The notes beneath the pieces are model-generated. The model worked only from the letters and a program-made list of their open reading frames with translations. It did no database searches and had not been told where the DNA came from. This document shows, one piece after another, positions 20,948 to 30,292 of a stretch of DNA of 64,000 bases. Position 1 is the first letter of the stretch. Every line of letters begins with the position of its first letter. The translations under genes and the position numbers were made by a program. Source of the DNA: Quadrisphaera sp. INWT6 (GTDB lineage: Bacteria; Actinomycetota; Actinomycetes; Actinomycetales; Quadrisphaeraceae). The stretch lies in assembly GCF_015390235.1 (NCBI RefSeq), contig NZ_VUOH01000002.1, positions 806,001-870,000 of the forward strand, read 5' to 3'.

Positions 20948-21120
20948 CAGGCGCCGGCGCCGCGCTCGCCGGAGGCCCTCGCCGCGCGCTCCGCCTCGGC
21001 CCTGTCGAGGGCCGCCATCGCCTCGCGCTCGTTGCGGTCGGCGCGCAGGACGGCGCGCATCACGAACCAGAACAGCAGCGCCACGCCGATCGGGGGCGTG
21101 AGCGCGGCGACGACGGCCAT
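20947..21120 (-). CDS. 57-aa membrane-anchored protein coupled to lsr2
   Basis: The frame starts MAVVAALTPPIGVALLFWF and continues with VMRAVLRADRNEREAM and a charged, alanine-rich tail. It has one N-terminal membrane helix (about 3-22) and a cytoplasmic coiled-coil-like tail of about 35 residues. Its TGA overlaps the lsr2 ATG by one base. TACCGT ends 7 nt before an in-frame GTG directly preceding the ATG, so the true start may be 21123 on a leaderless message that also carries lsr2. Function unknown; the N-terminus looks like the single-helix part of an actinobacterial small protein family found at this locus. Confidence 0.72.
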   Translation of the reverse strand: MAVVAALTPPIGVALLFWFVMRAVLRADRNEREAMAALDRAEAERAARASGERGAGA

Positions 21121-21163
21121 CACGGGTCGAACGGTACGCCAGGTCGCTGGGGGTCGGCCGGGC

Positions 21164-22672
21164 TCAGGCCTCGGGCTTGACCAGCGGGAAGAGGATGGTC
21201 TCGCGGATCCCGAGGCCGGTGAGGGCCATGAGCAGCCTGTCGATGCCCATGCCCACGCCGCCGGCCGGCGGCATGCCGACCTCCATCGCGCGCAGGAAGT
21301 CCTCGTCGACGGGCATGGCCTCGTCGTCGCCGGCGGCGCCGAGGCGCGCCTGGGCCTCCAGCCGCTCGCGCTGGACCACCGGGTCGTTCAGCTCGGAGTA
21401 GCCCGTGGCCAGCTCGAAGCCGCGCACGTAGAGGTCCCACTTCTCCACCACGCCGTCGACCGAGCGGTGCGACTTGGTGAGCGGGGAGGTCTCGAGCGGG
21501 AAGTCGCGCACGAAGGTCGGGGCCACGAGGTGGTCGCCCACGAGGTGCTCCCACAGCTCCTCGACCAGCTTGCCGGCGCTGGCGGTCGGCTTGACGCCGA
21601 GCCCGAGCCGCTCGGCGTGGCCCACCAGGTCGGCGCGGGGCGTGGCCGGGGTGACCTCGGTGCCGAGGGCCTCCGACAGCGACGGGTACATGGACAGCGA
21701 GGTCCACTCCCCCGACAGGTCGTACTCGGAGCCGTCGGCCAGGACCGCTACCTCGGCGCCCTCGGCGCAGCCCAGCGCGTCGCGCGCAGCGGCCTGGACG
21801 AGCCCCCGCGTGCGGGCGGCCATCACGTCGTAGTCGGCGTAGGCCTCGTAGAACTCCAGCATCGCGAACTCCGGCGAGTGCGAGGAGTCGGCGCCCTCGT
21901 TGCGGAAGTTGCGGTTGATCTCGAAGGCGCGGTCGAGGCCCCCGACCACGGCGCGCTTGAGGAACAGCTCCGGCGCGATGCGCAGGTACAGCTCGATGTC
22001 GAAGGCGTTGGAGTGCGTGGCGAACGGCCGGGCGGCCGCCCCGCCGTGCAGCGTCTGGAGCATCGGCGTCTCGAGCTCGAGGTAGCCGAGCGCGTCGAAG
22101 GAGGTCCGCAGCGACCTGACGACGGCGGCGCGGGTGCGGACCACCGCGCGGGCCTCGGGCCTGACGATGAGGTCGACGTAGCGCTGGCGCACCCGCGTCT
22201 CCTCGCTGGTCTCCTTGTGGAGCACCGGCAGCGGCCGCAGCGACTTGGTGGCCATCTGCCAGGCGCTGGCGAGCACGGACAGCTCGTCGCGCTTGGACTG
22301 GATGACGCGCCCGGTGGCCGAGACGATGTCGCCCAGGTCGACGTCGGCCTTCCACGCCGCGAGCGCGTCGGCGCCGACCTCGGCGAGGGAGAGCATCACC
22401 TGCAGGCGGGTGCCGTCGCCGTCCTGCAGCGTGGCGAACGCCAGCTTGCCGGTGACCCGCTGGAAGACGACCCGCCCGGCGACGGAGACGACGTCGTCGG
22501 TCTCCTCCCCGGCGGCCAGGCCGGCGTGCCGCTCGCGGACCTCCGCCAGCGACGCGGTGCGCGGCACCGAGACGGGGTAGGGGTCGGTGCCGCCGTCGAG
22601 GAGGCGGGCGCGCTTGTCGCGGCGGACCCGCAGCTGCTCGGGCAGGTCGTCGACGGGAGGCACCTCGGTCAC
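21164..22672 (-). CDS. lysS: Lysyl-tRNA synthetase, class II
   Basis: The 502-aa enzyme has the N-terminal OB-fold anticodon-binding domain ([19 protein letters not shown], about 60-80) and the class II core: motif 2 in [15 protein letters not shown] and motif 3 in [18 protein letters not shown]. Length matches bacterial LysS. GTG start. It lies 43 nt after panC on the same strand, and upstream of the lsr2 unit. Normally panD and coaX lie between panC and lysS in related genomes; here they are missing. Confidence 0.97.
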   Translation of the reverse strand: MTEVPPVDDLPEQLRVRRDKRARLLDGGTDPYPVSVPRTASLAEVRERHAGLAAGEETDDVVSVAGRVVFQRVTGKLAFATLQDGDGTRLQVMLSLAEVGADALAAWKADVDLGDIVSATGRVIQSKRDELSVLASAWQMATKSLRPLPVLHKETSEETRVRQRYVDLIVRPEARAVVRTRAAVVRSLRTSFDALGYLELETPMLQTLHGGAAARPFATHSNAFDIELYLRIAPELFLKRAVVGGLDRAFEINRNFRNEGADSSHSPEFAMLEFYEAYADYDVMAARTRGLVQAAARDALGCAEGAEVAVLADGSEYDLSGEWTSLSMYPSLSEALGTEVTPATPRADLVGHAERLGLGVKPTASAGKLVEELWEHLVGDHLVAPTFVRDFPLETSPLTKSHRSVDGVVEKWDLYVRGFELATGYSELNDPVVQRERLEAQARLGAAGDDEAMPVDEDFLRAMEVGMPPAGGVGMGIDRLLMALTGLGIRETILFPLVKPEA

Positions 22673-22715
22673 GAGCAGGCAGGTTAGTCGAGGTCGGCCG
22701 GCGCCCGGGCGCGCC

Positions 22716-23594
22716 TCAGCGCCGGGCGCCGACCACCACGGGCAGGTTGTCGATCAGACGGGTCGGCCCCACGTGCGCCGCGACGGCCAGGGTGGCCGGC
22801 CCGCGGAAGTGCTCGGGCACGTCGGCGAGGGACTCCGGGTCGACCAGGGCGAGGTAGTCGACGCGCGCCAGGGGCTCGCGCTGCAGCACGTCGCGGGCGG
22901 CCCGGCGGACGGCGCTGGCGCCCTCGGGGGCGGCGGCCCCCCCGGCGCGCAGGGCCCGCGACAGCACCAGGGCCACCTCGCGGTCGAGCGGGGAGAGGTG
23001 GGCGTTGCGGCTCGACAGCGCCAGCCCGTCGGGGTCGCGCTCGGTGGGCACGGCCACCACCTCCACGCCCAGGTCGAGGTCGCGCACCATGCGGCGCACG
23101 AGCAGCAGCTGCTGGGCGTCCTTCTGGCCGAAGAGCGCCACGTCGGGGCGGACCAGGTGCATCAGCTTGGCCACCACGGTGAGCACGCCGTCGAAGTGCC
23201 CCGGGCGCGAGGCCCCCTCCAGCACCTCGCCCAGCGCGCCGGCGGTGACCCGCACGCCCGGGTCGCCGTCGGGGTAGACGACGTCGGGCGAGGGGGCGAA
23301 GACCAGGTCGGCCGCGGGGCCGCCGCCGGCGCCCGAGAGCAGCTCGAGGTCGGCGTCGAGGGTGCGCGGGTAGCGGGCCAGGTCGGCGCCGGCGGTGAAC
23401 TGCAGCGGGTTGAGGAAGATCGTGACGACGACGCTCGCGGCGCGGCGGCGGGCCTCGGCCACGAGCGCGGCGTGGCCGGCGTGCAGGGCGCCCATGGTCA
23501 TGACCACGGCGACGGGCCCGGGCAGCTCGGCGCGGGCGGCGGCGAGGTCGGCGCGGGTGCGCACCAGCCGGGGGGCGCTGGGGGTGGTGCTCAC
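22716..23594 (-). CDS. panC: Pantoate--beta-alanine ligase
   Basis: PanC makes pantothenate from pantoate and beta-alanine with ATP. The 292-aa protein shows the HIGH-like motif [10 protein letters not shown] (about 32-41), [19 protein letters not shown] for pantoate/ATP binding, FGQKDAQQL, and [11 protein letters not shown], the KMSKS-equivalent. The GTG start overlaps the preceding DUF2520 stop by four bases (GTGA), so the two are co-translated. No panB or panD is present in the window. Confidence 0.96.
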   Translation of the reverse strand: MSTTPSAPRLVRTRADLAAARAELPGPVAVVMTMGALHAGHAALVAEARRRAASVVVTIFLNPLQFTAGADLARYPRTLDADLELLSGAGGGPAADLVFAPSPDVVYPDGDPGVRVTAGALGEVLEGASRPGHFDGVLTVVAKLMHLVRPDVALFGQKDAQQLLLVRRMVRDLDLGVEVVAVPTERDPDGLALSSRNAHLSPLDREVALVLSRALRAGGAAAPEGASAVRRAARDVLQREPLARVDYLALVDPESLADVPEHFRGPATLAVAAHVGPTRLIDNLPVVVGARR

Positions 23595-24580
23595 GCGGTG
23601 TCTCCGGTCTCGGGGCGGTCGGTGCCCGGCGGGCCGGGCTCGGGGGTGGTGGCGCCGTCGGCCAGGGCGGCGTCGACGGCGTCCGCGGCCGCCGCGCCCA
23701 GGCGCCCCTGGGCGCGCGCCCGCCGGGCGGTGGCCCGGGCCAGGGCGAGGTGGGCGGCGGGCAGGTCGTCGCCGACGGCGCCGTCGGCGGCCGCCGCGGA
23801 CAGCACCGCGCGGTGAGCGGCCAGCGTCCCGGCGTCGCCGCGGGCGACCGGCCCGGTGAGGGCGTCGTCGCCGGCGCGCAGGGCGCTGTCGAGGGCGGCG
23901 TGCAGCAGCGGCCCGAGCACCCTGCCGGTCTGCTCCAGGCCCGCGGCGCGCAGCGCCTCCGCGGCCTGCGCGACCAGGGTGACCAGGTGGTTGCTGCCGT
24001 GCGAGAGGGCCGCGTGGTACAGCGCGCGGTCGGCCTCGGCGACGACGACGGGCTCGGCCCCCACCTCCACCACCAGCGCCTGGGCCACGGGCAGCACCGG
24101 CGCGGCGGCGGTGACGCCGATGACCGCGTCGCGCACGCGCAGCAGGTCGAGGCTCGTGCCGGTGAAGGTCATCGCGGGGTGCAGCGCCAGGGGGATCGCG
24201 CCCGCGGCGCGCGCCGGCTCCAGCACAGCCGTGCCGTGGCGCCCGCTCGCGTGCACCACCAGCTGGCCCGCCTGCCAGCGCCCCGTGGCGGCCAGGCCGG
24301 CGACGAGGTCGGGCAGCACGTCGTCGGGGACGGCGAGCAGCACCAGCTCGGCGCGCTCCACGACGTCGGGCACCGGCAGCACCGGCACCCCCGGCAGCAG
24401 GGTCGCGGCGCGCTCCAGGCTCGCCTCCGACACCGCCGACACCCCGACCACCGCGTGCCCCGCGGCCCGCAGGGCGGCGCCCAGCACGGCTCCCACGCGA
24501 CCGGCGCCGACCACGCCGACGCCCAGGCGCCCGGGCGCGGGGCGGCGCGGCGGGTGGGCGCTCGCGGGCTCGTCCAGCAC
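23591..24580 (-). CDS. Rossmann-fold / DUF2520 protein (short-chain dehydrogenase-like)
   Basis: A 329-aa protein whose N-terminal Rossmann domain carries the dinucleotide-binding [18 protein letters not shown] (about 19-36), and whose C-terminal helical DUF2520 part includes HPAMTFTGT and [14 protein letters not shown]. This family sits directly upstream of panC in most actinobacteria (Rv3603c in M. tuberculosis) and resembles 6-phosphogluconate dehydrogenase-type reductases; a ketopantoate reductase-like role has been suggested from context but not shown here. The GTG start follows TAGGCT (24592-24587) by 6 nt, marking it as the first, leaderless gene of the panC-lysS unit. Confidence 0.85.
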   Translation of the reverse strand: MLDEPASAHPPRRPAPGRLGVGVVGAGRVGAVLGAALRAAGHAVVGVSAVSEASLERAATLLPGVPVLPVPDVVERAELVLLAVPDDVLPDLVAGLAATGRWQAGQLVVHASGRHGTAVLEPARAAGAIPLALHPAMTFTGTSLDLLRVRDAVIGVTAAAPVLPVAQALVVEVGAEPVVVAEADRALYHAALSHGSNHLVTLVAQAAEALRAAGLEQTGRVLGPLLHAALDSALRAGDDALTGPVARGDAGTLAAHRAVLSAAAADGAVGDDLPAAHLALARATARRARAQGRLGAAAADAVDAALADGATTPEPGPPGTDRPETGDTA

Positions 24581-24647
24581 CCCGGGAGCCTACGGGCCGG
24601 TCCGGACGGCCCCGGGCGGCAGCGGGGCCCTGGGTAGCGTGGACCGG

Positions 24648-25394
24648 GTGGGACGCCATGAGCGGGTGGCCGAGCTGGCCCAGCTGGACGCCGAGGGCCT
24701 CGTCGTCGCCGACGTGGGCTGCGGCAGCGGCCGCACGGTGCGGGCGCTGCTCGCGGCCGGGGCCGGCGGGGGGTGCGCCCCGGCGGTGGTGCACGCGCTC
24801 GACCACGTCTCGGCCCTCGACGACGACCTCCTCGCCGACCCGCGCGTGCGCAGCCGCATCGCCGACCTCGACTCACCGCTGCCCTGGGGCGACGGCGAGC
24901 TCGACAGGGTGGTCTCCCTCAACGCCGCGGAGCACCTCACCGACCCGGTGGCGCACCTGGCCGAAGTGCACCGGGTGCTGCGCCCCGGGGGGCTGTGCGT
25001 GCTGGCCCACTCCGACTGGGACACGGCCCTGTTCACGTCCACCGACGACGTGCTCACCCGCCAGCTGGTCGACGGCTTCACCGCCGCCAACCCCGGCCCG
25101 GGCCCCTCGGACGGCTTCATGGGCCGCAAGCTGCTGGCCCTCGCCGCCACCGGCGCCGAGCGCGGCGCGCCCTGGGAGGTGGTGACCGCGACGTCGTGGG
25201 CCGACCCCCACCGGCGCTTCGACGACGGGTCGCTCGCCTGGAAGGTGGCCACCGGCGTCCTGGCCGCCGCCCAGCACGACCCGGCGCTCCTCGCGCGCGC
25301 GGCCGGCTGGATGGAGGAGCTGCGCGCGCTGGCCGCCGCGGGGCAGTTCCTGTTCGCGGTGACGGACGTCGCCGTCGTCCTGCGCCGGGCCTGA
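24648..25394 (+). CDS. SAM-dependent methyltransferase (class I)
   Basis: A 248-aa Rossmann methyltransferase. Motif I is [17 protein letters not shown] (about 18-34), followed by the acidic strand, a [11 protein letters not shown] segment and post-motif [15 protein letters not shown]. The acceptor substrate is not identifiable. The GTG at 24648 has TAGCGT (24635-24640) ending 7 nt upstream, so it is probably leaderless and transcribed divergently from the DUF2520 gene, from whose start it is 67 bp away. Convergent with the PH-domain gene. Confidence 0.85.
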   Translation: MGRHERVAELAQLDAEGLVVADVGCGSGRTVRALLAAGAGGGCAPAVVHALDHVSALDDDLLADPRVRSRIADLDSPLPWGDGELDRVVSLNAAEHLTDPVAHLAEVHRVLRPGGLCVLAHSDWDTALFTSTDDVLTRQLVDGFTAANPGPGPSDGFMGRKLLALAATGAERGAPWEVVTATSWADPHRRFDDGSLAWKVATGVLAAAQHDPALLARAAGWMEELRALAAAGQFLFAVTDVAVVLRRA

Positions 25395-25404
25395 CCCCGG
25401 CCCC

Positions 25405-26868
25405 TCAGAGGACCGGCGGGACCGGCTGCTCCATCCAGCGCTCCGGACCGGCGGCGGCGCGGGCCGCGCGGGCGCGGGCGGCCTGCTCCTCCAGCAGCGC
25501 CGTGGCGTCGGGGAGGGCGAGGTGCTCGGCGCGGGGGCTGACCGGCCCGGACGTGGAGTGCAGCGCCAGGCTGGCCAGGCCGAGCCGCCGCTGCAGCGGT
25601 CCCTGGGCGACCAGCAGCGACTGGGTGCGCTCGTGCGGCACCACGTCGAGCTCGCGGCGCAGCCGGCCCCGGCGCACGAGCAGGGCGCCGTCGGTGACGA
25701 GGGCGCCGCGGCGGCGCCAGGAGACCGGGTCGACCCAGCGGGCGGACCGGGGGGCCACCAGCCAGCCGCCCTCGGGCGAGGTGCCGCTGAGCCCGGTGGC
25801 CAGGCCGGCGGGCCCCTGCGAGGCGGCGAGGTCGGCCTCGAGGGCGGGCAGCACCAGCGACAGCACCGCCGAGGCCTCGGCGGCGCTGGCCACCGGCAGC
25901 AGCGTGGAGGCGCTCTGCGCCTCGTTCCCCTCCCCGGCGAACCCCGCCACGTTGACCTGCACCCGCCACCAGCCGAACAGCCGCCACAGCAGCGGCTGCG
26001 AGAGGCGGACGGCCTGCACGCGGCCCGGCGGCACGGTCTGCGTGCGGCTCTCCAGCAGCCCCGAGCGCAGGCGCAGGCCGTCGGGCGAGGCGGCCACGCG
26101 CCAGTTGGCCCCCTTCGACAGCGCCGTCCACAGGCCGCCGAGGAGCCCCACCAGGGGCGCCGCGGCCCCGAAGAGCACGCCCACCTCGCGGGTCACCACC
26201 ACGGAGACGACGACGCCGGCGAGCACCACCAGCAGCGCGACCATCGCCCCCGAGAGCGCCACCGAGGCCGCCACGCGCCCGAAGGGCACCTCCACCAGCT
26301 GCTCCTCGGGAGCCTCGGGGGCTGCGTCGCCCTCGAAGGCGAGCCCCGCCGAGCGGGCGAGGAGCAGGTTGCGCAGGCGCTGCGCGTCGGCCTCCCTCAG
26401 GTACGCCAGCTTGACCTGCGACCCCGCTCCTCCCGCAACCTCCACCCTCAGCTCGGCGAACCCCAGCAGCCGCGCCACCAGCGGCTGCACCACGTCGACC
26501 GCCTGCAGCCTGTCGAGGCGCGCCACCCGCTGCCGCTTGGCGACCACCCCGCTGTTCAGGCGCACCGCCTCGTCGTCGACGGTGAACCGCGTCGCCCGCC
26601 ACGACAGCGCCGACAGGGCGACGGCCACCACGACGCACCCCACCAGGGCCGCCGCCGCGATGACGATCTCCAGGTGCCCCGGCAGGTCCTGCCCGCTGGC
26701 GGCGCTGCGCCCGCGCTCCTGGCCGTAGAGCACGAGCAGCACCACCAGCACCCGCCAGCTCCGGAGCACCGGCGTCACCGGGTGCAGCCGCTCCCACCGG
26801 GGCTCCCCCGGCAGCGCGGCCCCCTGCGGCGGAGGTGCCGGTGCCTGGGCGACGGGCCCGTCGCTCAC
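25405..26868 (-). CDS. Bacterial PH-domain membrane protein (YdbT-like)
   Basis: A 487-aa protein with several paired membrane helices (LRSWRVLVVLLVLYG, VIAAAALVGCVVVAVALSAL, ALSGAMVALLVVLAGVVVS) alternating with bPH_2 (DUF304) domains, for example RFTVDDEAVRLNSGVVAKRQ and the repeats RLQAVDVVQPLVARLLGF and RVQAVRLSQPLLWRLFGW. It resembles Bacillus YdbT, encoded with YdbS and implicated in resistance to antimicrobial peptides. The GTG start overlaps the partner's stop by four bases. Membrane protein; function inferred only from family. Confidence 0.82.
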   Translation of the reverse strand: MSDGPVAQAPAPPPQGAALPGEPRWERLHPVTPVLRSWRVLVVLLVLYGQERGRSAASGQDLPGHLEIVIAAAALVGCVVVAVALSALSWRATRFTVDDEAVRLNSGVVAKRQRVARLDRLQAVDVVQPLVARLLGFAELRVEVAGGAGSQVKLAYLREADAQRLRNLLLARSAGLAFEGDAAPEAPEEQLVEVPFGRVAASVALSGAMVALLVVLAGVVVSVVVTREVGVLFGAAAPLVGLLGGLWTALSKGANWRVAASPDGLRLRSGLLESRTQTVPPGRVQAVRLSQPLLWRLFGWWRVQVNVAGFAGEGNEAQSASTLLPVASAAEASAVLSLVLPALEADLAASQGPAGLATGLSGTSPEGGWLVAPRSARWVDPVSWRRRGALVTDGALLVRRGRLRRELDVVPHERTQSLLVAQGPLQRRLGLASLALHSTSGPVSPRAEHLALPDATALLEEQAARARAARAAAGPERWMEQPVPPVL

Positions 26869-27350
26869 AGGCCCGCCAGCCGCGACTCGCCGCGGCGCGA
26901 GAGGCGGTCGCGCAGGCGCGACGCCTCCTCCGGGACCAGCCCGGGGATCGTGGCGTCGGTGCTGGCCGAGGCGGTGTGCAGCTGGACGGTCGCGATGCCC
27001 AGCCAGCGCTCGAGGGGCCCCGCGGAGACGTCGACGTACTGCATCCGCCCGTAGGGCACCACCGACAGCGACCGGAAGAGGATCCCGCGGCGCACCAGCA
27101 GGTCGTCCTCCCGCTCGGCGTAGCCGATGGCGCGCACCTGCCGGCCCGCGAGCCACAGCTGCCAGGCGAGCAGCGCCACCCAGGCCGCTGCGCCGAGGAG
27201 CCACCAGGCCGAGGGCAGCAGCACGGCCGCACCGGCGCCCAGCACCCCCAGGACGAGCACCCCGACCCCGCTGACGATCCTGCGCGCGGTGACGAGCCGG
27301 CCCGAGACGGGGGTCCAGCGCACGTCGGGGAGGTCGAACGGGCTGTCCAC
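26865..27350 (-). CDS. Bacterial PH-domain membrane protein (YdbS-like)
   Basis: A 161-aa protein with two central membrane helices (IVSGVGVLVLGVLGAGAAVL and WWLLGAAAWVALLAWQL) followed by one bPH_2 domain (LVRRGILFRSLSVVPYGRMQ, then VDVSAGPLERWLGI). The GTG at 27350 is preceded by AGGAGG about 11 nt upstream; a longer in-frame extension shows no family sequence. It is the upstream partner of the three-domain protein, as YdbS is of YdbT. Confidence 0.82.
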   Translation of the reverse strand: MDSPFDLPDVRWTPVSGRLVTARRIVSGVGVLVLGVLGAGAAVLLPSAWWLLGAAAWVALLAWQLWLAGRQVRAIGYAEREDDLLVRRGILFRSLSVVPYGRMQYVDVSAGPLERWLGIATVQLHTASASTDATIPGLVPEEASRLRDRLSRRGESRLAGL

Positions 27351-27411
27351 GGCCTCAGCGTCCTCCTGTCGCGGACGGGCGCCAGGCGGCACCCCCTCGG
27401 GCGGGTGCGCG

Positions 27412-27433
27412 GGAGGACCGTCCGTGGTCCTCC
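27412..27433 (-). terminator. Hairpin downstream of the 228-aa membrane-anchored protein gene
   Basis: GGAGGACC and GGTCCTCC pair around a 6-nt loop, 49 nt after the stop codon at 27482 and before the PH-domain operon start. Confidence 0.65.
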
Positions 27434-27481
27434 GCGCGCTGCACCGCCCGGCGGTCGGGCCTCCCGCCGGTGACCCCCGGG

Positions 27482-28168
27482 TCAGGCGGCCGGGGCCGCC
27501 ACGCGCAGCGAGCCCGTGTCCGGGCCGGTGCCCGCGGCCCACAGCCGGTTGAGCTGCGCGATCTCGGCGGCGCGCTGCTGCGGGGCCACCAGGGAGGCCT
27601 CGGCGGCCTCCACCTGCACGACGACGTCGGCGGCGTCGGCGCCGAGGCGGAGCACGACCTCCGAGCGGGCGGGCTCCACGACCTCGACGGGCTCGGACGC
27701 GCCGCGCGGCGCGGGGATCGCCAGCACGACGGCCTCGGCGGTCTCCGCCGCGACGGCCCGAGCGCGGGTCTCGGCGCCGGCGACGGGCACGAGCGACAGC
27801 GCGCGGAACGCGGCCGGGGAGGGCTCGGCCGGGTCGACGGCCGAGTCGAGGCGCACGACGACGGCGTCGCGGCTGTCGGTGGCGCTCTCGGCGGAGGGCC
27901 AGACCTGCTCGAGGCCGGCGACGTGGCGGCCGCGGGTGCGGCCGTTCCTGCGGGCCGAGCGGCGCGCGCGGACCTCGCGGAGCGTGAGCGGCACGCCGGC
28001 GGCGGCGAGCCCGGCGATGCCCAGGCCGGGGTTCTGGGCGGAGGCGGCGACGGCGGCGACGACGCAGCCGGCGAGAGCACCCACGGGGACCGTGGTGGCG
28101 GTGATGAGGCTGCGCGCGGCCCAGGTCAGGGGGGCGGTGGCGGCGCGGTGGCGGGCGGAGGAGGCCAT
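27482..28168 (-). CDS. Unknown membrane-anchored protein, 228 aa
   Basis: I do not recognise this protein. It begins MASSARHRAATAPLTWAAR, then has two hydrophobic segments (ITATTVPVGALAGCVVAAVA and LGIAGLAAAGVPLTL) followed by an Arg-rich stretch (RARRSARRNGRTRGRH) and a long soluble alanine/valine-rich region. No Cys or clear catalytic motif. The ATG at 28168 has TATGTT ending 6 nt upstream and no Shine-Dalgarno, which suggests a leaderless mRNA. Base composition is like its neighbours. It stands alone between the PH-domain operon and the betaine-type transporter. Confidence 0.6.
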   Translation of the reverse strand: MASSARHRAATAPLTWAARSLITATTVPVGALAGCVVAAVAASAQNPGLGIAGLAAAGVPLTLREVRARRSARRNGRTRGRHVAGLEQVWPSAESATDSRDAVVVRLDSAVDPAEPSPAAFRALSLVPVAGAETRARAVAAETAEAVVLAIPAPRGASEPVEVVEPARSEVVLRLGADAADVVVQVEAAEASLVAPQQRAAEIAQLNRLWAAGTGPDTGSLRVAAPAA

Positions 28169-28358
28169 GCGTGAAACATAGGGCGCACGCGTCCCGGTGG
28201 GCTCACGACACGCCGTGTGCAACTTCTTTCTCATGAGTCACATCCGCCACGCGGTCGGGCGTGGCGCCCGATTCGGTCACGCAGCGTCGCCCCCTGGGGC
28301 TCGGTCGCGCGCCGCAGGTGGTGGCGGCGGCCGGGCTCCTCGCCCTCAGGACGGCGGA

Positions 28359-28397
28359 GGGCCGCCCCGCACCACGAGGACTGGTGCGGGGCGGCCC
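28359..28397 (-). terminator. Terminator of the betaine-type ABC operon, 16-bp stem
   Basis: Arms GGGCCGCCCCGCACCA and its exact complement with a 7-nt loop, 17 nt after the binding-protein stop codon. Confidence 0.85.
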
Positions 28398-28414
28398 TGC
28401 GCCCGGAGGGCGGG

Positions 28415-29380
28415 TCAGCCCTGGATGAGGCCCTTGTCCTGCAGGTACGCCTTCGCGACGTCCTCGGGGAGCTGGCGCTCGCCGTCGACCTGGCCGTTCA
28501 GCGCGGTGAGGTCAGCGGTGGTGAGCACGCTCGCCAGCTTGTTCAGCGCCTCGGCGATCTTCGGGTCGCTGGCGGAGGCGGTGTTCACGGCCGGGACGAG
28601 GTTGTCGGCCAGCTGGAGCTTCTTGTCGTCCTGCAGCACCACGAGGCCGAACTGGCCGAGGGTGCCGTCGGTGGAGCCGACCAGGCCCAGCTGGGCCTGG
28701 CCGCTCTGCACGGCCTGCTTGGTGGCCGGGGAGCCGTAGCCCAGGGGCAGGAGCGAGCCGACCTGGATGCTGTAGGTGTTCTCCAGGCCCGGCTGGCAGA
28801 AGGGCCGCTGCGGGCACTCCTCCGTGGCCGCCAGGGTGACGGGCTGGCCGAGGGCGCCCAGGTCGGACAGCGTCTTCAGGTTGTTCTGCGTGGCGTAGTC
28901 CTGCGTCACGGCGAAGGCGTTCTGGCTGGCGGCCTCGGCCGGGTCGAGCAGGGTGACGCCCTGGGCCTCGGCGAGGGGCTGCGCGGCGGCGACCGTGGCG
29001 GCGGCGTCGTTGGTGGCGATGAGAGCCGCCTCCTTGCCGTTGGCCTGCTGGTTCAGGTACTCCGCGAGCGTGGCGGCGTACTCGGGCACGACGTCGATGC
29101 CGCCGGAGGCGAGCTCGCCGAAGTAGACCTCGCGGTTGTCCACGGCCTTGATCTCGGTGGTGAAGCCGGCGTCCTGCAGGAGCAGCGCGTACATGTTCTC
29201 CATGACGGCGGCCTCGGTGAAGTTCGGGCCGCCGACCACGACGGTCTCGCCCGAGCCGCTGGAGGTGGCCGCGGAGGAGGCCTCCGTGCCACCGGACTCG
29301 ACGTCCTGCGCGGCGCAGGAGCTGAGGGCCAGGACGGCGCTGGCGAGGCCGGCCATCAGGAGGGAGGTGCGGGTGCGCAT
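28415..29380 (-). CDS. Glycine betaine/choline-type ABC transporter substrate-binding lipoprotein
   Basis: A 321-aa OpuAC/ProX-like binding protein. The N-terminus is a lipoprotein signal (MRTRTSLLMAGLASAVLAL with lipobox LSSC). The mature part shows VVVGGPNFTEAAVMENMYA and GGIDVVPEYAATLAEYL, typical of the OpuCC/OsmF branch that binds quaternary ammonium compounds. An ECPQRPFC segment could form a disulfide outside the cell. It is third on the minus arm, 146 nt after the second permease; that gap contains a small CCCGC/GCGGG hairpin and no gene. The ligand (betaine, choline or another compatible solute) is inferred. Confidence 0.9.
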   Translation of the reverse strand: MRTRTSLLMAGLASAVLALSSCAAQDVESGGTEASSAATSSGSGETVVVGGPNFTEAAVMENMYALLLQDAGFTTEIKAVDNREVYFGELASGGIDVVPEYAATLAEYLNQQANGKEAALIATNDAAATVAAAQPLAEAQGVTLLDPAEAASQNAFAVTQDYATQNNLKTLSDLGALGQPVTLAATEECPQRPFCQPGLENTYSIQVGSLLPLGYGSPATKQAVQSGQAQLGLVGSTDGTLGQFGLVVLQDDKKLQLADNLVPAVNTASASDPKIAEALNKLASVLTTADLTALNGQVDGERQLPEDVAKAYLQDKGLIQG

Positions 29381-29526
29381 CACGAGGTGACCGCCTTCTG
29401 TGTCCCGCGGCCGGGTGGGGCCGCGCGTGTCGGGCGGGCGTCTCGTTCTCGACCCCCGCGGCCCGCGTCGCGTGCGGGTCACCGCATGCAACCCCACGCA
29501 GGCCCCTCGTGCGCGACCGGAGGCGG

Positions 29527-30279
29527 TCACGATGTCGTAACGGACGCCTCCCGGTCCCCCGCGGCGCGGTCGCCGCGGAGCGCCGACGAGCGGCGCTCGG
29601 CGCTGCGGCGGGCCCTCGCCACCGGGTCGGCGCGCCGGCCCACGGCGGCCAGCCCGTACTCCACGACCAGGGCGAACGCCGCGATGAGCAGCGTCCCGGC
29701 CAGCGCGGCGGTGAGGTCGATGCCGGCGCTGCCGGTGGCGCGCGTGATGATCCGCCCGAGCCCGCCGAAGGCGAACAGCGCCGCGATGGAGACGGTCGCG
29801 ACCACCTGGACGGCCGACTGGCGCACCCCGTTCATGATGAGCGGCGTCGCGAGCGGCAGCTCCACCTTGCGGAGCACCTCGCCGCCCGACATCCCCATCC
29901 CCCGGGCCGCGTCGACGGCGCCGCGGTCGACCTCGCGCAGCCCCGTGTAGGCGTTGGTGAGCACCGGCGGGACGGCGAAGAGCGTCAGGCAGAGCACGAG
30001 CGTCCACCAGGTGCGCCCGAAGCCGGGCACCAGCAGCAGGATGCCCAGGAGCGCGAGCACGGGGACGGCGCGCCCGGCGTTGGAGACCTGCTGCGCGAGC
30101 ACGCCACCGCGCCCGGTGTGCCCCAGCCAGACCCCGACGGGCAGGCCCACCAGGCAGGCCAGGCCCAGCGCGGCGGCCGAGTAGCCGAGGTGCTGCACGA
30201 ACAGCGCGGGCACGCCGGTGTCGCCGCGCCAGTTGGCGGGGTCGGCGAACCACCCCGGGATGTCGGTGAGCCAGTCCAT
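29527..30279 (-). CDS. Betaine-type ABC transporter permease 2
   Basis: A 250-aa permease of the BPD_transp_1 family with about six membrane helices and the EAA-like loop VDAARGMGMSGGEVLRKVELP (read as two segments, about 136-156), which docks the ATPase. It is OpuCB/OpuCD-like. The highly charged C-terminal tail (RRSAERRSSALRGDR) is unusual. ATG start 13 nt after the stop of permease 1. Confidence 0.9.
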   Translation of the reverse strand: MDWLTDIPGWFADPANWRGDTGVPALFVQHLGYSAAALGLACLVGLPVGVWLGHTGRGGVLAQQVSNAGRAVPVLALLGILLLVPGFGRTWWTLVLCLTLFAVPPVLTNAYTGLREVDRGAVDAARGMGMSGGEVLRKVELPLATPLIMNGVRQSAVQVVATVSIAALFAFGGLGRIITRATGSAGIDLTAALAGTLLIAAFALVVEYGLAAVGRRADPVARARRSAERRSSALRGDRAAGDREASVTTS

Positions 30280-30292
30280 CAGGAGCGTCCCC

